Assembly (NCBI RefSeq): GCF_014652135.1
Contig: NZ_BMYF01000003.1
Span: forward strand, 124,001-188,000
Length of the DNA stretch: 64,000 nucleotides
From: Mongoliitalea lutea
Lineage (GTDB): Bacteria; Bacteroidota; Bacteroidia; Cytophagales; Cyclobacteriaceae
Reading direction: 5' to 3'
The stretch's first letter is position 1. Each line of letters opens with the position of its first letter. Position numbers and translations under genes: made by a program. The notes beneath the pieces were generated by a model. It saw only the letters and a list, made by a program, of their open reading frames with translations, ran no database searches and was not told where the DNA came from. This document shows positions 54,764 through 62,999 of the stretch, piece after piece.

Positions 54764-55912
54764 TTAGTCTATTTTCACCCAAGCTTGTTTGCGATGACTT
54801 TCAATAATGCGCTCACAGATCAACAACTCTCGATGTCCGTCAGCAAAAGTTGGGTAACTCGGATTTTCCGGCTGCTTTCCTTCACGAATAGCGGCATATA
54901 CCTCTTTGAATAGCTGCTTGGAAGTATCAGGAAAACCTTCATTATGCCCACCTGGAAATGAAATCAATTCTGCTGCTTCCCTGGTAAATAGAGAAGGATC
55001 CTTCATTAGATGATGATTGGCTGTTTCCCGCTTGCCGATCCATAATTCATTCGGTTTTTCTGAACACCATTCAAAATTGGATTTGGAACCTGCAATCTCA
55101 ATATTCAAACGGTTTTTCCTTCCGGCATTTACTTGGGAGACAGTTACAGAACCCTTATTGCCATTACTGAATCTCAACAAGACGCTGGCATGATCTTCGG
55201 TATTGATCGGAACTTCCTCGTAATCTTCAGCGGAAAGCATTTTTCCGGAATATGTCTCTATGGCCTTCAGAGGCTTTAATCGGGTTTTATGAACAGTTGA
55301 GAAATCAGCCATTACTTCAGTGATTTTCAAACCTGTAACATACTCTGTCAAATCCAATAAGTGAGAGCCTATATCCGCAATGGCCCTTGAGTCTCCTGAT
55401 TTATCAGGCTCCAATCTCCAATTGTAATCTGTTTGTAAAAAGAGCCAATCCTGTAAATAGGATCCCATGATAGAGTAAATATCTCCTAAGTCTCCATTTT
55501 CTCTCATGGTTTTCATTTGGCGCACCATAGGATAGTAGCGCAAGTTGAAGTGCACCGCGTTGACCAATCCTTTTTCTTTGGCTAATGCTACCAATTCCTC
55601 GGCTTCGGCAATGCTAGTCGACAATGGTTTTTCACATACCACGTGTTTGCCAGCCATCAAAACTGCTTTGGATTGAGGGAAGTGAAGAAAGTTTGGCGTA
55701 CAGATATGCACTACATCGATTTCTTCATCTTGAAGCATTTCTTCAAAGGTGTAGGCAAACGGAATACCCAACAGGTCGGCTTTTTCCTTGGCTAATTCTG
55801 TGGTAACTTCACAAAGCGCTTTGACTTCAATATTCGGTAATCTTCTCAAGGCTTCTAAATGCGCAGGACCAATGAATCCTGTGCCAACAATGGCAGCTTT
55901 TATTTTTTTCAT
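54764..55912 (-). CDS. Gfo/Idh/MocA-family oxidoreductase
   Basis: The 382-residue NAD(P)-dependent dehydrogenase has the nucleotide fingerprint VGTGFIGPAHLEALRRL (9-25) and the EKP motif in VVCEKPLSTS (near 91-100). A C-terminal alpha/beta domain with GSHLLDLTEYV and GGHNEGFPDT follows. Members oxidise or reduce sugars, inositols and related polyols; the closest-looking signature (GGHNEGF) is shared with inositol and glucose-type dehydrogenases. It is one gene, followed by a terminator before hrpB. Confidence 0.93.
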   Translation of the reverse strand: MKKIKAAIVGTGFIGPAHLEALRRLPNIEVKALCEVTTELAKEKADLLGIPFAYTFEEMLQDEEIDVVHICTPNFLHFPQSKAVLMAGKHVVCEKPLSTSIAEAEELVALAKEKGLVNAVHFNLRYYPMVRQMKTMRENGDLGDIYSIMGSYLQDWLFLQTDYNWRLEPDKSGDSRAIADIGSHLLDLTEYVTGLKITEVMADFSTVHKTRLKPLKAIETYSGKMLSAEDYEEVPINTEDHASVLLRFSNGNKGSVTVSQVNAGRKNRLNIEIAGSKSNFEWCSEKPNELWIGKRETANHHLMKDPSLFTREAAELISFPGGHNEGFPDTSKQLFKEVYAAIREGKQPENPSYPTFADGHRELLICERIIESHRKQAWVKID

Positions 55913-56124
55913 CCAGGTTATATGGTTTGATTTCGATTTTAAATATAGTCCATTTGCTGTTGAATTAAAAACCTTCCACTTTCAAGAGAAATTGACTTTA
56001 ATTCAAGTGCCTTTTATATGAAAAAGAATGATCTTCATCAAAATTTCTAAGATTCACCATGAAATCAGGGAAGAAAGTCTTTAAATTTCGTTACATTAAA
56101 CGTGACTAAACAACAAAATAAGCT

Positions 56125-56583
56125 ATGGCTAACTTCAATCTGAAAATTAACGGTCAATCACATCAAGTAGAGGTGGATGAAGATACCCCATTACTGTGGG
56201 TGCTGAGAGATCATTTAGGTTTGGTAGGAACCAAGTATTCCTGTGGAATCGCTCAATGCGGTGCATGTACTGTACATGTCAATGGAGAGGCAATGTTTTC
56301 TTGCACCATGCCTGTATCGAGTGTTGGGTCTGACGAGGTGACGACTATTGAAGGTTTGTCCAAAGATGGAAATCATCCGGTACAAAAAGCTTGGGATGAG
56401 GTAGATGTGGCACAGTGTGGCTATTGTCAAGCAGGTCAAATTATGACAGCGGCTGCATTTTTGAAGAAAAACCCAAAGCCAACAACCGATGAAATCGAAA
56501 ATGCGATGAACCGGAATATTTGCAGATGTGGTACTTATCATAAAATCAGAGAAGCAGTTGCAATGGCTGCTAAAACCAAATAA
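56125..56583 (+). CDS. (2Fe-2S) subunit of an aldehyde/isoquinoline-type molybdenum hydroxylase
   Basis: This 152-residue electron-transfer subunit of the IorA/CoxS type has the plant-ferredoxin-type cluster CGIAQCGAC plus a later Cys (near 39-59, CX4CX2CX11C) and the second cluster CGYCQAG...NICRCGTY (near 100-143). It feeds electrons between the molybdenum centre and an acceptor. It lies 2 nt ahead of the large subunit on the same strand, forming a clear two-gene unit. Confidence 0.95.
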   Translation: MANFNLKINGQSHQVEVDEDTPLLWVLRDHLGLVGTKYSCGIAQCGACTVHVNGEAMFSCTMPVSSVGSDEVTTIEGLSKDGNHPVQKAWDEVDVAQCGYCQAGQIMTAAAFLKKNPKPTTDEIENAMNRNICRCGTYHKIREAVAMAAKTK

Positions 56584-56585
56584 GT

Positions 56586-58748
56586 ATGGCTACTACAATC
56601 AAAACAAACAGAAGAGATTTCCTCAAGATTGCTGCTACTGCAACAGGGGGATTATTGATAGGATTTGGTTGGTCCAGCTGTGACACGCCAAAGGTTCAGG
56701 TATTAAGCACAGAAGAAGTACTTGCTAAGGCGCATAACTTTAATAGCTTTTTATCCATTTCTCCTGATGGGGATATTGTGATTTACTCCCCAAACCCTGA
56801 ATTGGGACAAAATATCATCACCTCTTTCCCAATGATTGTGGCGGATGAATTGGACGCAGATTGGAAAAAGGTGCGCGTACTCCAAGCTCCTTTAGATAAT
56901 CAGCGTTTCGAAAGACAGCTGACAGGGGGCTCGGGAGCGATGCCTCATTCTTGGGAACGATTGAGAAAAGCAGGTGCTTCAGCAAAATATTTACTATTAT
57001 CTGCTGCTGCTGCTAAATTAGAAGTTCCTCAAGAGGAATTGTATGCAGAGGAAAGTATGATTTACCACAAAAATAGCAAGAAAAAAATCAGCTACGGGGA
57101 ATTGGTGATGGATGCGGCTGCCTTGGAAATTCCCGAGGAGGTACCCTTGAAAGATCCAAAAGATTTTAAATTGATAGGCACGCCGGTAAAAAATGTCAAA
57201 AATAAAGAGATGTTTACCGGACAGCCCTTGTACGGCTTGGATGTCTACAAAGATGGGATGGTCAATGCCATGATCCAACGGGCTCCTTTTGGAATGAAGA
57301 TCAAATCAGTGGATGATGCTGCTGCACGCTCTGTCAAAGGAGTGTTGGATGTGGTGGTGTTTAAAAATAATGTGGCGGTTGTCGGCAGTACTACTTGGCC
57401 TTTGATGAAAGCTAAACGCATGCTGAAGATCGAGTACGAACCTGATGGAGCAGTGGAAAGCACTTTTGATCATGATCGATTGTTTGCCGAAATGCTAGAT
57501 GCGAAAACTGCCCAGATCATGCGTCAGGATGGAGATGTGGATGCAGCTTTTAAAAATGCTGCTCAGGTAATCACTGCTGAATACCAATGTCCATTTTTAC
57601 CACATGCTCCGATGGAGCCGCAAAACTTCTTCGCACATGTGAAGGAGGATTCAGCGGAATTAATTGGACCAACGCAGACGCCTGATAGGGCCCGTATGGA
57701 AACAGCTAGACTGTTGGGTATTCCTGTTGAAAATATAACGGTGGATATTACCCGACTTGGAGGAGGATTTGGTCGTAGATTAATGGCTGATTTTGTAGTA
57801 GAAGCAGCAGAACTTTCCAAAATTTTGGACAAGCCTGTGAAAGTAACCTGGAGTAGGGAAGATGACAACACTGGTGGTGGTTATAGACCTGCGGTGCGTT
57901 ACAGATTTTCTGCGGCATTGGATGAAGCAGGTAATATGATTGGTTATAAATTGCGTGGTGCCGGGATGAATGCCGGTAATACTACCCGTGAAAATAACTT
58001 CCCTTCCGGAGCAGTTCCGAATGTGTTAATAGAAAATGTCAATCATCGTTCCACAGTAACGACCAATGCATGGAGAGCACCGATCACCAATTTCTTGGCC
58101 TATGCGGAGCAGTCCTTCCTAGATGAAGTAGCTCTTGCGGCGAAAAAAGATCCCGTGGCATTCCGATTGGAGTTGTTGAAAAAAGCTAAAAACGAACCTG
58201 TCGGTCAATTGGGTTACGATGTTGATCGGATGATTGGTGTAGTAGAGGGTGCAGCTGAAAGAGCTAATTGGGGTAAGAATGCGAATGTGAAACAAGGGTT
58301 TAGCGTTTATTTCTCCCATCGTTCCTATGTTGCGCAGGTGGCAGACATTGAGATGGAAAATGATCAGCCAGTATTGAAACGAATTACGGCAGTGACGGAT
58401 TGCGGGGTTGTCGTCCATCCAACCGGTGCTGACCATCAGGTGAGAGGTGGAATTGTGGATGGGATGGGTCACGCCATGTTTGGTAATCTAACCTTTGAAA
58501 ATGGCATGCCTAAGCAGCGAAACTTTGACAGTTATCGATTGATTCGAATGAAGGAAGTTCCTGAAGTAAATGTGCATTACCTTCAAACACCATTCGAACC
58601 AACAGGATTAGGGGAGCCTGCACTTCCTCCAACAGGTGGAGCTATTGCCAATGCAATTTATGCAGCTACGGGTCAGCGATTGAGAGCCCAGCCATTTATT
58701 GAACAGAAAGAATATTCCAGTTTGAATTTACAAATCAAGCGAGCGTAA
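56586..58748 (+). CDS. Molybdopterin-binding subunit, IorB-type hydroxylase
   Basis: The 720-residue catalytic subunit of the xanthine dehydrogenase family (isoquinoline 1-oxidoreductase-like) starts with a twin-arginine leader (NRRDFLKIAATATGG, 8-22), so the folded enzyme is probably exported. Cofactor-contacting motifs are GGGFGRR, the GTNAW-like TNAWRAPIT and GLGEPALPPTGGAIANAI near the C-terminus. Together with the small subunit it likely oxidises an N-heterocycle or aldehyde in the periplasm. No molybdopterin-biosynthesis or chaperone gene adjoins it. Confidence 0.93.
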   Translation: MATTIKTNRRDFLKIAATATGGLLIGFGWSSCDTPKVQVLSTEEVLAKAHNFNSFLSISPDGDIVIYSPNPELGQNIITSFPMIVADELDADWKKVRVLQAPLDNQRFERQLTGGSGAMPHSWERLRKAGASAKYLLLSAAAAKLEVPQEELYAEESMIYHKNSKKKISYGELVMDAAALEIPEEVPLKDPKDFKLIGTPVKNVKNKEMFTGQPLYGLDVYKDGMVNAMIQRAPFGMKIKSVDDAAARSVKGVLDVVVFKNNVAVVGSTTWPLMKAKRMLKIEYEPDGAVESTFDHDRLFAEMLDAKTAQIMRQDGDVDAAFKNAAQVITAEYQCPFLPHAPMEPQNFFAHVKEDSAELIGPTQTPDRARMETARLLGIPVENITVDITRLGGGFGRRLMADFVVEAAELSKILDKPVKVTWSREDDNTGGGYRPAVRYRFSAALDEAGNMIGYKLRGAGMNAGNTTRENNFPSGAVPNVLIENVNHRSTVTTNAWRAPITNFLAYAEQSFLDEVALAAKKDPVAFRLELLKKAKNEPVGQLGYDVDRMIGVVEGAAERANWGKNANVKQGFSVYFSHRSYVAQVADIEMENDQPVLKRITAVTDCGVVVHPTGADHQVRGGIVDGMGHAMFGNLTFENGMPKQRNFDSYRLIRMKEVPEVNVHYLQTPFEPTGLGEPALPPTGGAIANAIYAATGQRLRAQPFIEQKEYSSLNLQIKRA

Positions 58749-58770
58749 AATACAAACGAAGCCTAAGCCA

Positions 58771-58805
58771 AACAGCCGCCCCAAGTAGGGGTGGCTGTTT
58801 TTTTT
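58771..58805. terminator. Terminator between hydroxylase operon and dtxR-like gene
   Basis: AACAGCCGCCCC and GGGGTGGCTGTT pair (one G-U/mismatch class) around AAGTA and run into TTTTTTTT. It closes the hydroxylase operon and may also serve the convergent regulator. Confidence 0.85.
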
Positions 58806-58819
58806 AAATGTAGTTTCTT

Positions 58820-59479
58820 TTAGGTCATAATCATTATATTAACCGCCATGTCTTTGGACATGAAAATGGTCTTTTTGTTGTCGACCAAAATTTCGACTGA
58901 ACCATCAAACTCCACTTTTTCGAGGATTTTAATACGCGCCCCGATATACACCCCGATTTTGTCCAGGTAACGTAAAAAGGCAGGACTGTTATCTTTTACT
59001 GCTACGACCTGACCTGTACTATCTACATCCATTTCAGCAATTGCTAAGCGTGGCCTTACTTTGACATCACCAAATTCATCTGGGATAGGGTCACCGTGTG
59101 GATCAAATTTTGGAAAACCTAAATATTCATCCAATCGCCTTACCATGAGAGGGGATTGGATATGTTCTAGCTCGTTGGCAACTTCCAATACTTCATCCCA
59201 TGAAAAGCGTAATTTTTCTACCAAGAAAACTTCCCACAAACGCTGCTTGCGGATGGTCATCAAGGCAGCTTTTTTTCCTTCTTCAGTCAGACTGACTCCG
59301 TAATATTTTCTGTACTCGATCATCTGTTTGTCAGAGAGCTTTCGGAGCATGTCAGTAACAGAGGCGGGCTTGGTTTTGGTAGCAGCGGCAATGTCGTTAG
59401 TGGCCACACTTCGGTTGCCAGCTTCCGATACTTCAAAGATTGCCTTCAGGTATTTCTCTTCAGAATAGGTAAGGGTCAT
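58820..59479 (-). CDS. DtxR/MntR-family metal-dependent repressor
   Basis: The 219-residue regulator has an N-terminal winged helix (YSEEKYLKAIFEVSE, then KTKPASVTDMLRKLSDKQMI). A dimerisation/metal region with NELEHIQSP and DPHGDPIPDEFG (near 104-142) follows, and the protein ends in an SH3-like FeoA domain. In this family Fe(II) or Mn(II) drives binding to a palindrome that represses metal uptake. TTTAGATTAATCTAAA lies directly upstream (59505-59520) and a -7 element TATATTTG at 59493-59500, consistent with autoregulation. Which metal it senses cannot be seen; no metal transporter is adjacent. Confidence 0.93.
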   Translation of the reverse strand: MTLTYSEEKYLKAIFEVSEAGNRSVATNDIAAATKTKPASVTDMLRKLSDKQMIEYRKYYGVSLTEEGKKAALMTIRKQRLWEVFLVEKLRFSWDEVLEVANELEHIQSPLMVRRLDEYLGFPKFDPHGDPIPDEFGDVKVRPRLAIAEMDVDSTGQVVAVKDNSPAFLRYLDKIGVYIGARIKILEKVEFDGSVEILVDNKKTIFMSKDMAVNIMIMT

Positions 59480-59492
59480 GCGTATTTTTTTT

Positions 59493-59500
59493 CAAATATA
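59493..59500 (-). promoter_or_regulatory. Bacteroidota -7 element for the dtxR-like gene
   Basis: On the minus strand the site reads TATATTTG (59500 to 59493), fitting TAnnTTTG, 13 nt ahead of the ATG at 59479. Confidence 0.6.
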
Positions 59501-59504
59501 AGGA

Positions 59505-59520
59505 TTTAGATTAATCTAAA
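59505..59520. promoter_or_regulatory. Candidate DtxR-type operator 1
   Basis: TTTAGATTAATCTAAA is a perfect 16-bp palindrome of the TTAG-N6-CTAA form known for DtxR/MntR-type sites. It sits immediately upstream of the -7 element of the dtxR-like gene, where bound repressor would block the promoter. Confidence 0.65.
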
Positions 59521-59547
59521 AAATATAGAAGAGTGGTCTAAAACAGC

Positions 59548-59800
59548 TGTGGATAAGTTAAAATAACCTGTGGTTTTGTTTTTAGGAATGTCTAAAATAT
59601 GGTTTTTGATAACCTAAAATAAAACTTAATCAATTGATATACAGCAATTATTAGAGTAAAATTTATACAAATATGACGTCCAGGTGCAATTTTTTTGAAG
59701 TTTCCACTTTTAGAAAACCGGTTTCCAAAATGGCCAAAAAGTGGATAAAAATCCACAGACATGTGGACAAGGTGGATAAGTCAAAAAAGGCTGTGGATTT
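59548..59800. other. DnaA-box cluster in an AT-rich intergenic region (candidate oriC)
   Basis: The 432-nt gap between the dtxR-like gene and the exported protein holds no ORF. It contains one exact DnaA box (TGTGGATAA, 59548-59556) and near matches AGTGGATAA (59740-59748), TGTGGACAA (59762-59770) and GGTGGATAA (59771-59779). Weaker ones are AAATCCACA (59749-59757) and TGTGGATTT (59792-59800). An AT-rich stretch (about 59608-59672) separates the groups and could unwind. Further inverted repeats include TCCACTTTT / AAAAGTGGA (59703-59711, 59737-59745) and AAACCGGTTT (59715-59724). dnaA is not nearby, but oriC and dnaA are often unlinked in Bacteroidota. Confidence 0.55.
59581..59596. promoter_or_regulatory. 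Candidate DtxR-type operator 2
   Basis: TTTAG-GAATGT-CTAAA shares the TTTAG-N6-CTAAA outer arms of operator 1, but its centre is not palindromic. It lies 76 nt from the first site and inside the DnaA-box region. Confidence 0.4.
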
Positions 59801-59911
59801 AGACTTTGATTGATACTATTGCGTTAATAAGATCATCCTGTAAAATAAAATATAAGATGAGTGTAGGCTATTTGGGAATACCCTTGTATTTTCAAGACAA
59901 ATAAAAATCCT

Positions 59912-60391
59912 ATGAAAAAAATCCTTTTCCTTATCATGTTGTTCTTGGCATTTAATGCCGAAACCAAAGCCCAATTTTCGTCTGATAGAATGAGTTTTGG
60001 TCAAGGTAATTTCTTTTTGAATGGCAGTTTTATCAGCTTTCAGCAAGCAAGGGAAATTATGAGAGTCAATGAGGAGGCAAGTCAGTATATGAAAAGAGCT
60101 CGAGCTAACAGGACTTGGTCTAATATACTGTCTTATCCTGGTTATTTTGTGATAGGTTGGGGAATTGGTGGATTGTTGGGAGGTGTGCCATTTAGTGAGA
60201 GCGCTCCTTATTTGGGCGTAGGTGCTGGATTGATTGCGGGAAGTGTATTATTAGATTTAGGTTTTTCTAAAAATGCTGACTTAGCTGTTAATATTTTCAA
60301 TACAAGTATGCCAACTGGACATAAACCAACAGATGTGCGGCTATTGGCAGGATTTACATCTTCGGGAATTGGGCTAAAATTAGCTTTTTAA
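59912..60391 (+). CDS. Small exported membrane-associated protein
   Basis: The 159-residue protein has a signal peptide (ILFLIMLFLAFNAETKAQ). A short helical region follows (SFQQAREIMRVNEEASQYMK), then a glycine-rich hydrophobic hairpin (YFVIGWGIGGLLGG and YLGVGAGLIAGSVLLDLG) and a C-terminal strand (LLAGFTSSGIGLKLAF) like the end of outer-membrane proteins. No family is recognised. It is next to the DnaA-box region and ends 4 nt into the convergent glycosyltransferase gene. Confidence 0.7.
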   Translation: MKKILFLIMLFLAFNAETKAQFSSDRMSFGQGNFFLNGSFISFQQAREIMRVNEEASQYMKRARANRTWSNILSYPGYFVIGWGIGGLLGGVPFSESAPYLGVGAGLIAGSVLLDLGFSKNADLAVNIFNTSMPTGHKPTDVRLLAGFTSSGIGLKLAF

Positions 60392-61515
60392 CCCTTTTTC
60401 AGTGGCTCTAATCCCTCAATCATCTGATAAAATTCAGGTTCCGAACTACTCCAAAGTGCTTCCGGAATATGGGGGGTCGTGTAAAATTCAGTAGATAAGA
60501 TGGCTTCAATGGTGTTAGGTATGTTTTCAAATTTCTGAAAATCTATGCATAGACCAGCTTGATGAGGTTCAATAAGCTGTTTCCAGGCATCGTTTTCAGG
60601 TAATAACATAGGCTTTTTAAGTGCCATACATTCATAAATCTTACTTGGAAATTTGGGGGCAATACTTGGAATCAAATGATAGGGGAGCATAACTAAATCG
60701 GCTTGCTCATATTGTTCCAATATCTCTGCGTAAGAGATTGGTTCTTGACTGAGGGTCAAGTGTATTTTCTTTTTGTTATAGGTTTTTTCTATTAACTGAT
60801 GTTCAAAAGATTTCAAAGGACAATGGCCAAAAATAATCAGCTCAACATTTGAATGGTATTCAATTAGTGATTTGAACCAATAGATTCCCTCTATCGTGCC
60901 ATATACGGGAGTCAATGTGCCTGTGATAAGAAATCGAATGGGTTTATCTCTTGGAATCCGGATATTACTTTTGTTTACTTCTTTTCCTGGAAAGGTGTTG
61001 GGGAGTAGCGTCACAGGTTGGAAATGGGGGAGTTCTGCCCGATAACAATACTCCGCAAGTATGTATTGATCAATCCAAGGTTTGGACAAGTTTTCGATAC
61101 TTCGAATCAGTAATTGCTGGATATATTTTTTGAATTTAGAAGCCTCAGGTAAGTTCCATCGAATGTTTTTAGCGTAGTTTTCCTGTACATCATAGATGAG
61201 TCTATAGTTAAGCCAAAATTTTCCTATGATAGCTGCTGGAAGCAATTCCCAAGTGGTAACCGTCAGTATCTGTGCAGGCTGCTTTGTCAAGATGGATAAA
61301 AGCCTAAAGCTGGCTCGCAATCGTTTCCATAAATTTATGGGTGAATTTAGGAGGGGGCTGAACTTTATATTTTCCTGTGAAGTTTCATTTTTTGAAGAAA
61401 AGCCTATGATGTTTATACAGTATTTGCTTTTTTCACGCAGCGAAAGCGCCATCTTGTAATATGCACGAGCATCTTTTACAGGTTTCAGTACTGAAGCGAT
61501 GGCTATTTGGATCAA
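60388..61515 (-). CDS. GT4-like glycosyltransferase
   Basis: This 375-residue GT-B-fold enzyme (first codon TTG; no ATG is available before the first strand) has FLITGTLTPVYGTIEGIYWF in the C-terminal half and the conserved acidic GT4 block FPSKIYECMALKKPMLLPE (near 291-309). The N-terminal half has VLKPVKDARAYYKMALSL-type sequence typical of sugar transferases acting on surface polysaccharide. The sugar and acceptor are not determinable. It stands alone and is divergent from dapD with only about 29 nt between starts. Confidence 0.85.
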   Translation of the reverse strand: MIQIAIASVLKPVKDARAYYKMALSLREKSKYCINIIGFSSKNETSQENIKFSPLLNSPINLWKRLRASFRLLSILTKQPAQILTVTTWELLPAAIIGKFWLNYRLIYDVQENYAKNIRWNLPEASKFKKYIQQLLIRSIENLSKPWIDQYILAEYCYRAELPHFQPVTLLPNTFPGKEVNKSNIRIPRDKPIRFLITGTLTPVYGTIEGIYWFKSLIEYHSNVELIIFGHCPLKSFEHQLIEKTYNKKKIHLTLSQEPISYAEILEQYEQADLVMLPYHLIPSIAPKFPSKIYECMALKKPMLLPENDAWKQLIEPHQAGLCIDFQKFENIPNTIEAILSTEFYTTPHIPEALWSSSEPEFYQMIEGLEPLKKG

Positions 61516-61544
61516 GGAAATAAAATTTGGTTACCCACAAAAAT

Positions 61545-62360
61545 ATGGATTTACAAAACATAATTGAAAAGGCCTGGGAAAACAGGGAGTTATTAAAAGA
61601 AAAAGATGTTGAAATCGCCATCAAAACGGTCATTAGTGATTTGGATGCCGGGAAGTTGAGATGCGCGGAACCCTTAGAGGATGGAAGCTGGAAGGTCAAT
61701 GACTGGGTGAAGAAAGCTGTCATACTTTATTTCCCTATTCAAAAAATGCATACCATTGAAGTGGGACCTTTTGAGTTTCATGATAAAATGGCACTTAAAA
61801 CCAATTATGCCAAGCAAGGTGTACGTGTAGTACCTCATGCAGTGGCACGATATGGGGCATATTTGGCCTCTGGTGTGGTCATGATGCCTTCTTATGTAAA
61901 TATCGGGGCATTTGTGGACAGTGGCACGATGGTTGATACTTGGGCTACCGTTGGGTCTTGTGCACAAATTGGTAAAAATGTTCACTTAAGCGGGGGAGTT
62001 GGAATTGGAGGAGTTTTGGAACCTGTGCAAGCGGCTCCCGTTATAGTGGAAGATGGGGCCTTTATTGGTTCAAGAGCCATCATCGTTGAAGGGGTGAGAA
62101 TTGGCAAGGAAGCTGTGATCGGTGCAGGTGTTACCTTAACCGCTAGTTCAAAAATAATTGATGTAACAGGTGCTGAGCCTGTAGAATACAAGGGATATGT
62201 TCCCGAGCGATCGGTAGTCATTCCAGGTTCATTGACCAAAAAATTCCCTGCGGGAGAGTTTCAGGTTCCATGTGCTTTGATTATTGGGCAGCGTAAAGCA
62301 TCAACTGATTTAAAAACCTCTTTAAACGATGCATTGAGAGAAAATAATGTAGCCGTTTAA
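61545..62360 (+). CDS. dapD: Tetrahydrodipicolinate N-succinyltransferase
   Basis: The 271-residue enzyme transfers succinyl from succinyl-CoA to tetrahydrodipicolinate in lysine/diaminopimelate synthesis. The N-terminal DLQNIIEKAWENRELL matches the family. The middle carries hexapeptide-repeat left-handed helix sequence (PSYVNIGAFVDSGTMVDTWA, then GSCAQIGKNVHLSGGVGIGG), and the C-terminus has FPAGEFQVPCALIIGQR. ATG 61545 is chosen over an in-frame TTG at 61527. It is followed 10 nt later by the TPR lipoprotein. Confidence 0.96.
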   Translation: MDLQNIIEKAWENRELLKEKDVEIAIKTVISDLDAGKLRCAEPLEDGSWKVNDWVKKAVILYFPIQKMHTIEVGPFEFHDKMALKTNYAKQGVRVVPHAVARYGAYLASGVVMMPSYVNIGAFVDSGTMVDTWATVGSCAQIGKNVHLSGGVGIGGVLEPVQAAPVIVEDGAFIGSRAIIVEGVRIGKEAVIGAGVTLTASSKIIDVTGAEPVEYKGYVPERSVVIPGSLTKKFPAGEFQVPCALIIGQRKASTDLKTSLNDALRENNVAV

Positions 62361-62370
62361 TAGTAAGGAA

Positions 62371-62979
62371 ATGAAAAGAATTTGGAGTACTCATTGGCTG
62401 GTCCTGGGAATCTTGTTGGTATTTTCAGCATGTTCATCAGACAGTCAATCAGAAAAAGGGGATGTTTTGTTTAAGAGAGGTGATTATGAAGCAGCGATTG
62501 TGGCTTATTCATCTTTCTTGGAGACTAAACCAAAGAATGTTAAAGCACTTTACAATCGTGGTAGAGCTTATGAGGAGTTAGGGAGTTTTGAGCAAGCGGA
62601 AAAAGATTTCCTTGATGCATTGAATTTGGATAAGCGTAATACACAAGTGATGTTGAGTTTGTCCAATTTGTACCAAAAGCAAAAAAACCATACCAATGCT
62701 TTATTGTATGCAGACTATGCAGTAGAAACCCCAGGTGCACCTGCTATGGCCTATTTTATGAAAGGAAGGGCTTTGCATCAATTGGGAAATACCGATGAGG
62801 CTTATAAAGATTACTCCACAGCTATCAAAATGGATAAAGATTTTGCTGAGGCATTCTTTTATCGCGGTATGTTAAAGTTAGCCACAGACAAGAAAAAAGC
62901 TGGTTGTGATGACCTTGCCTTGGCAGCTAAGCTTAACTTCCCTGAAGCAACGACTGCAATCGAGAAGTTTTGTAAATAA
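62371..62979 (+). CDS. TPR-repeat lipoprotein
   Basis: The 202-residue protein has a lipoprotein signal (LVLGILLVFSACSSDSQ, Cys near residue 21). At least three TPR units follow (KRGDYEAAIVAYSSFLETKP, ELGSFEQAEKDFLDALNLDK, QLGNTDEAYKDYSTAIKMDK). It is probably an envelope-anchored adaptor for protein-protein contacts. It begins 10 nt after dapD, so it may be cotranscribed, and converges with the flavin monooxygenase gene. Confidence 0.85.
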   Translation: MKRIWSTHWLVLGILLVFSACSSDSQSEKGDVLFKRGDYEAAIVAYSSFLETKPKNVKALYNRGRAYEELGSFEQAEKDFLDALNLDKRNTQVMLSLSNLYQKQKNHTNALLYADYAVETPGAPAMAYFMKGRALHQLGNTDEAYKDYSTAIKMDKDFAEAFFYRGMLKLATDKKKAGCDDLALAAKLNFPEATTAIEKFCK

Positions 62980-62999
62980 GCATCTTAGGTTAGCAAGAT

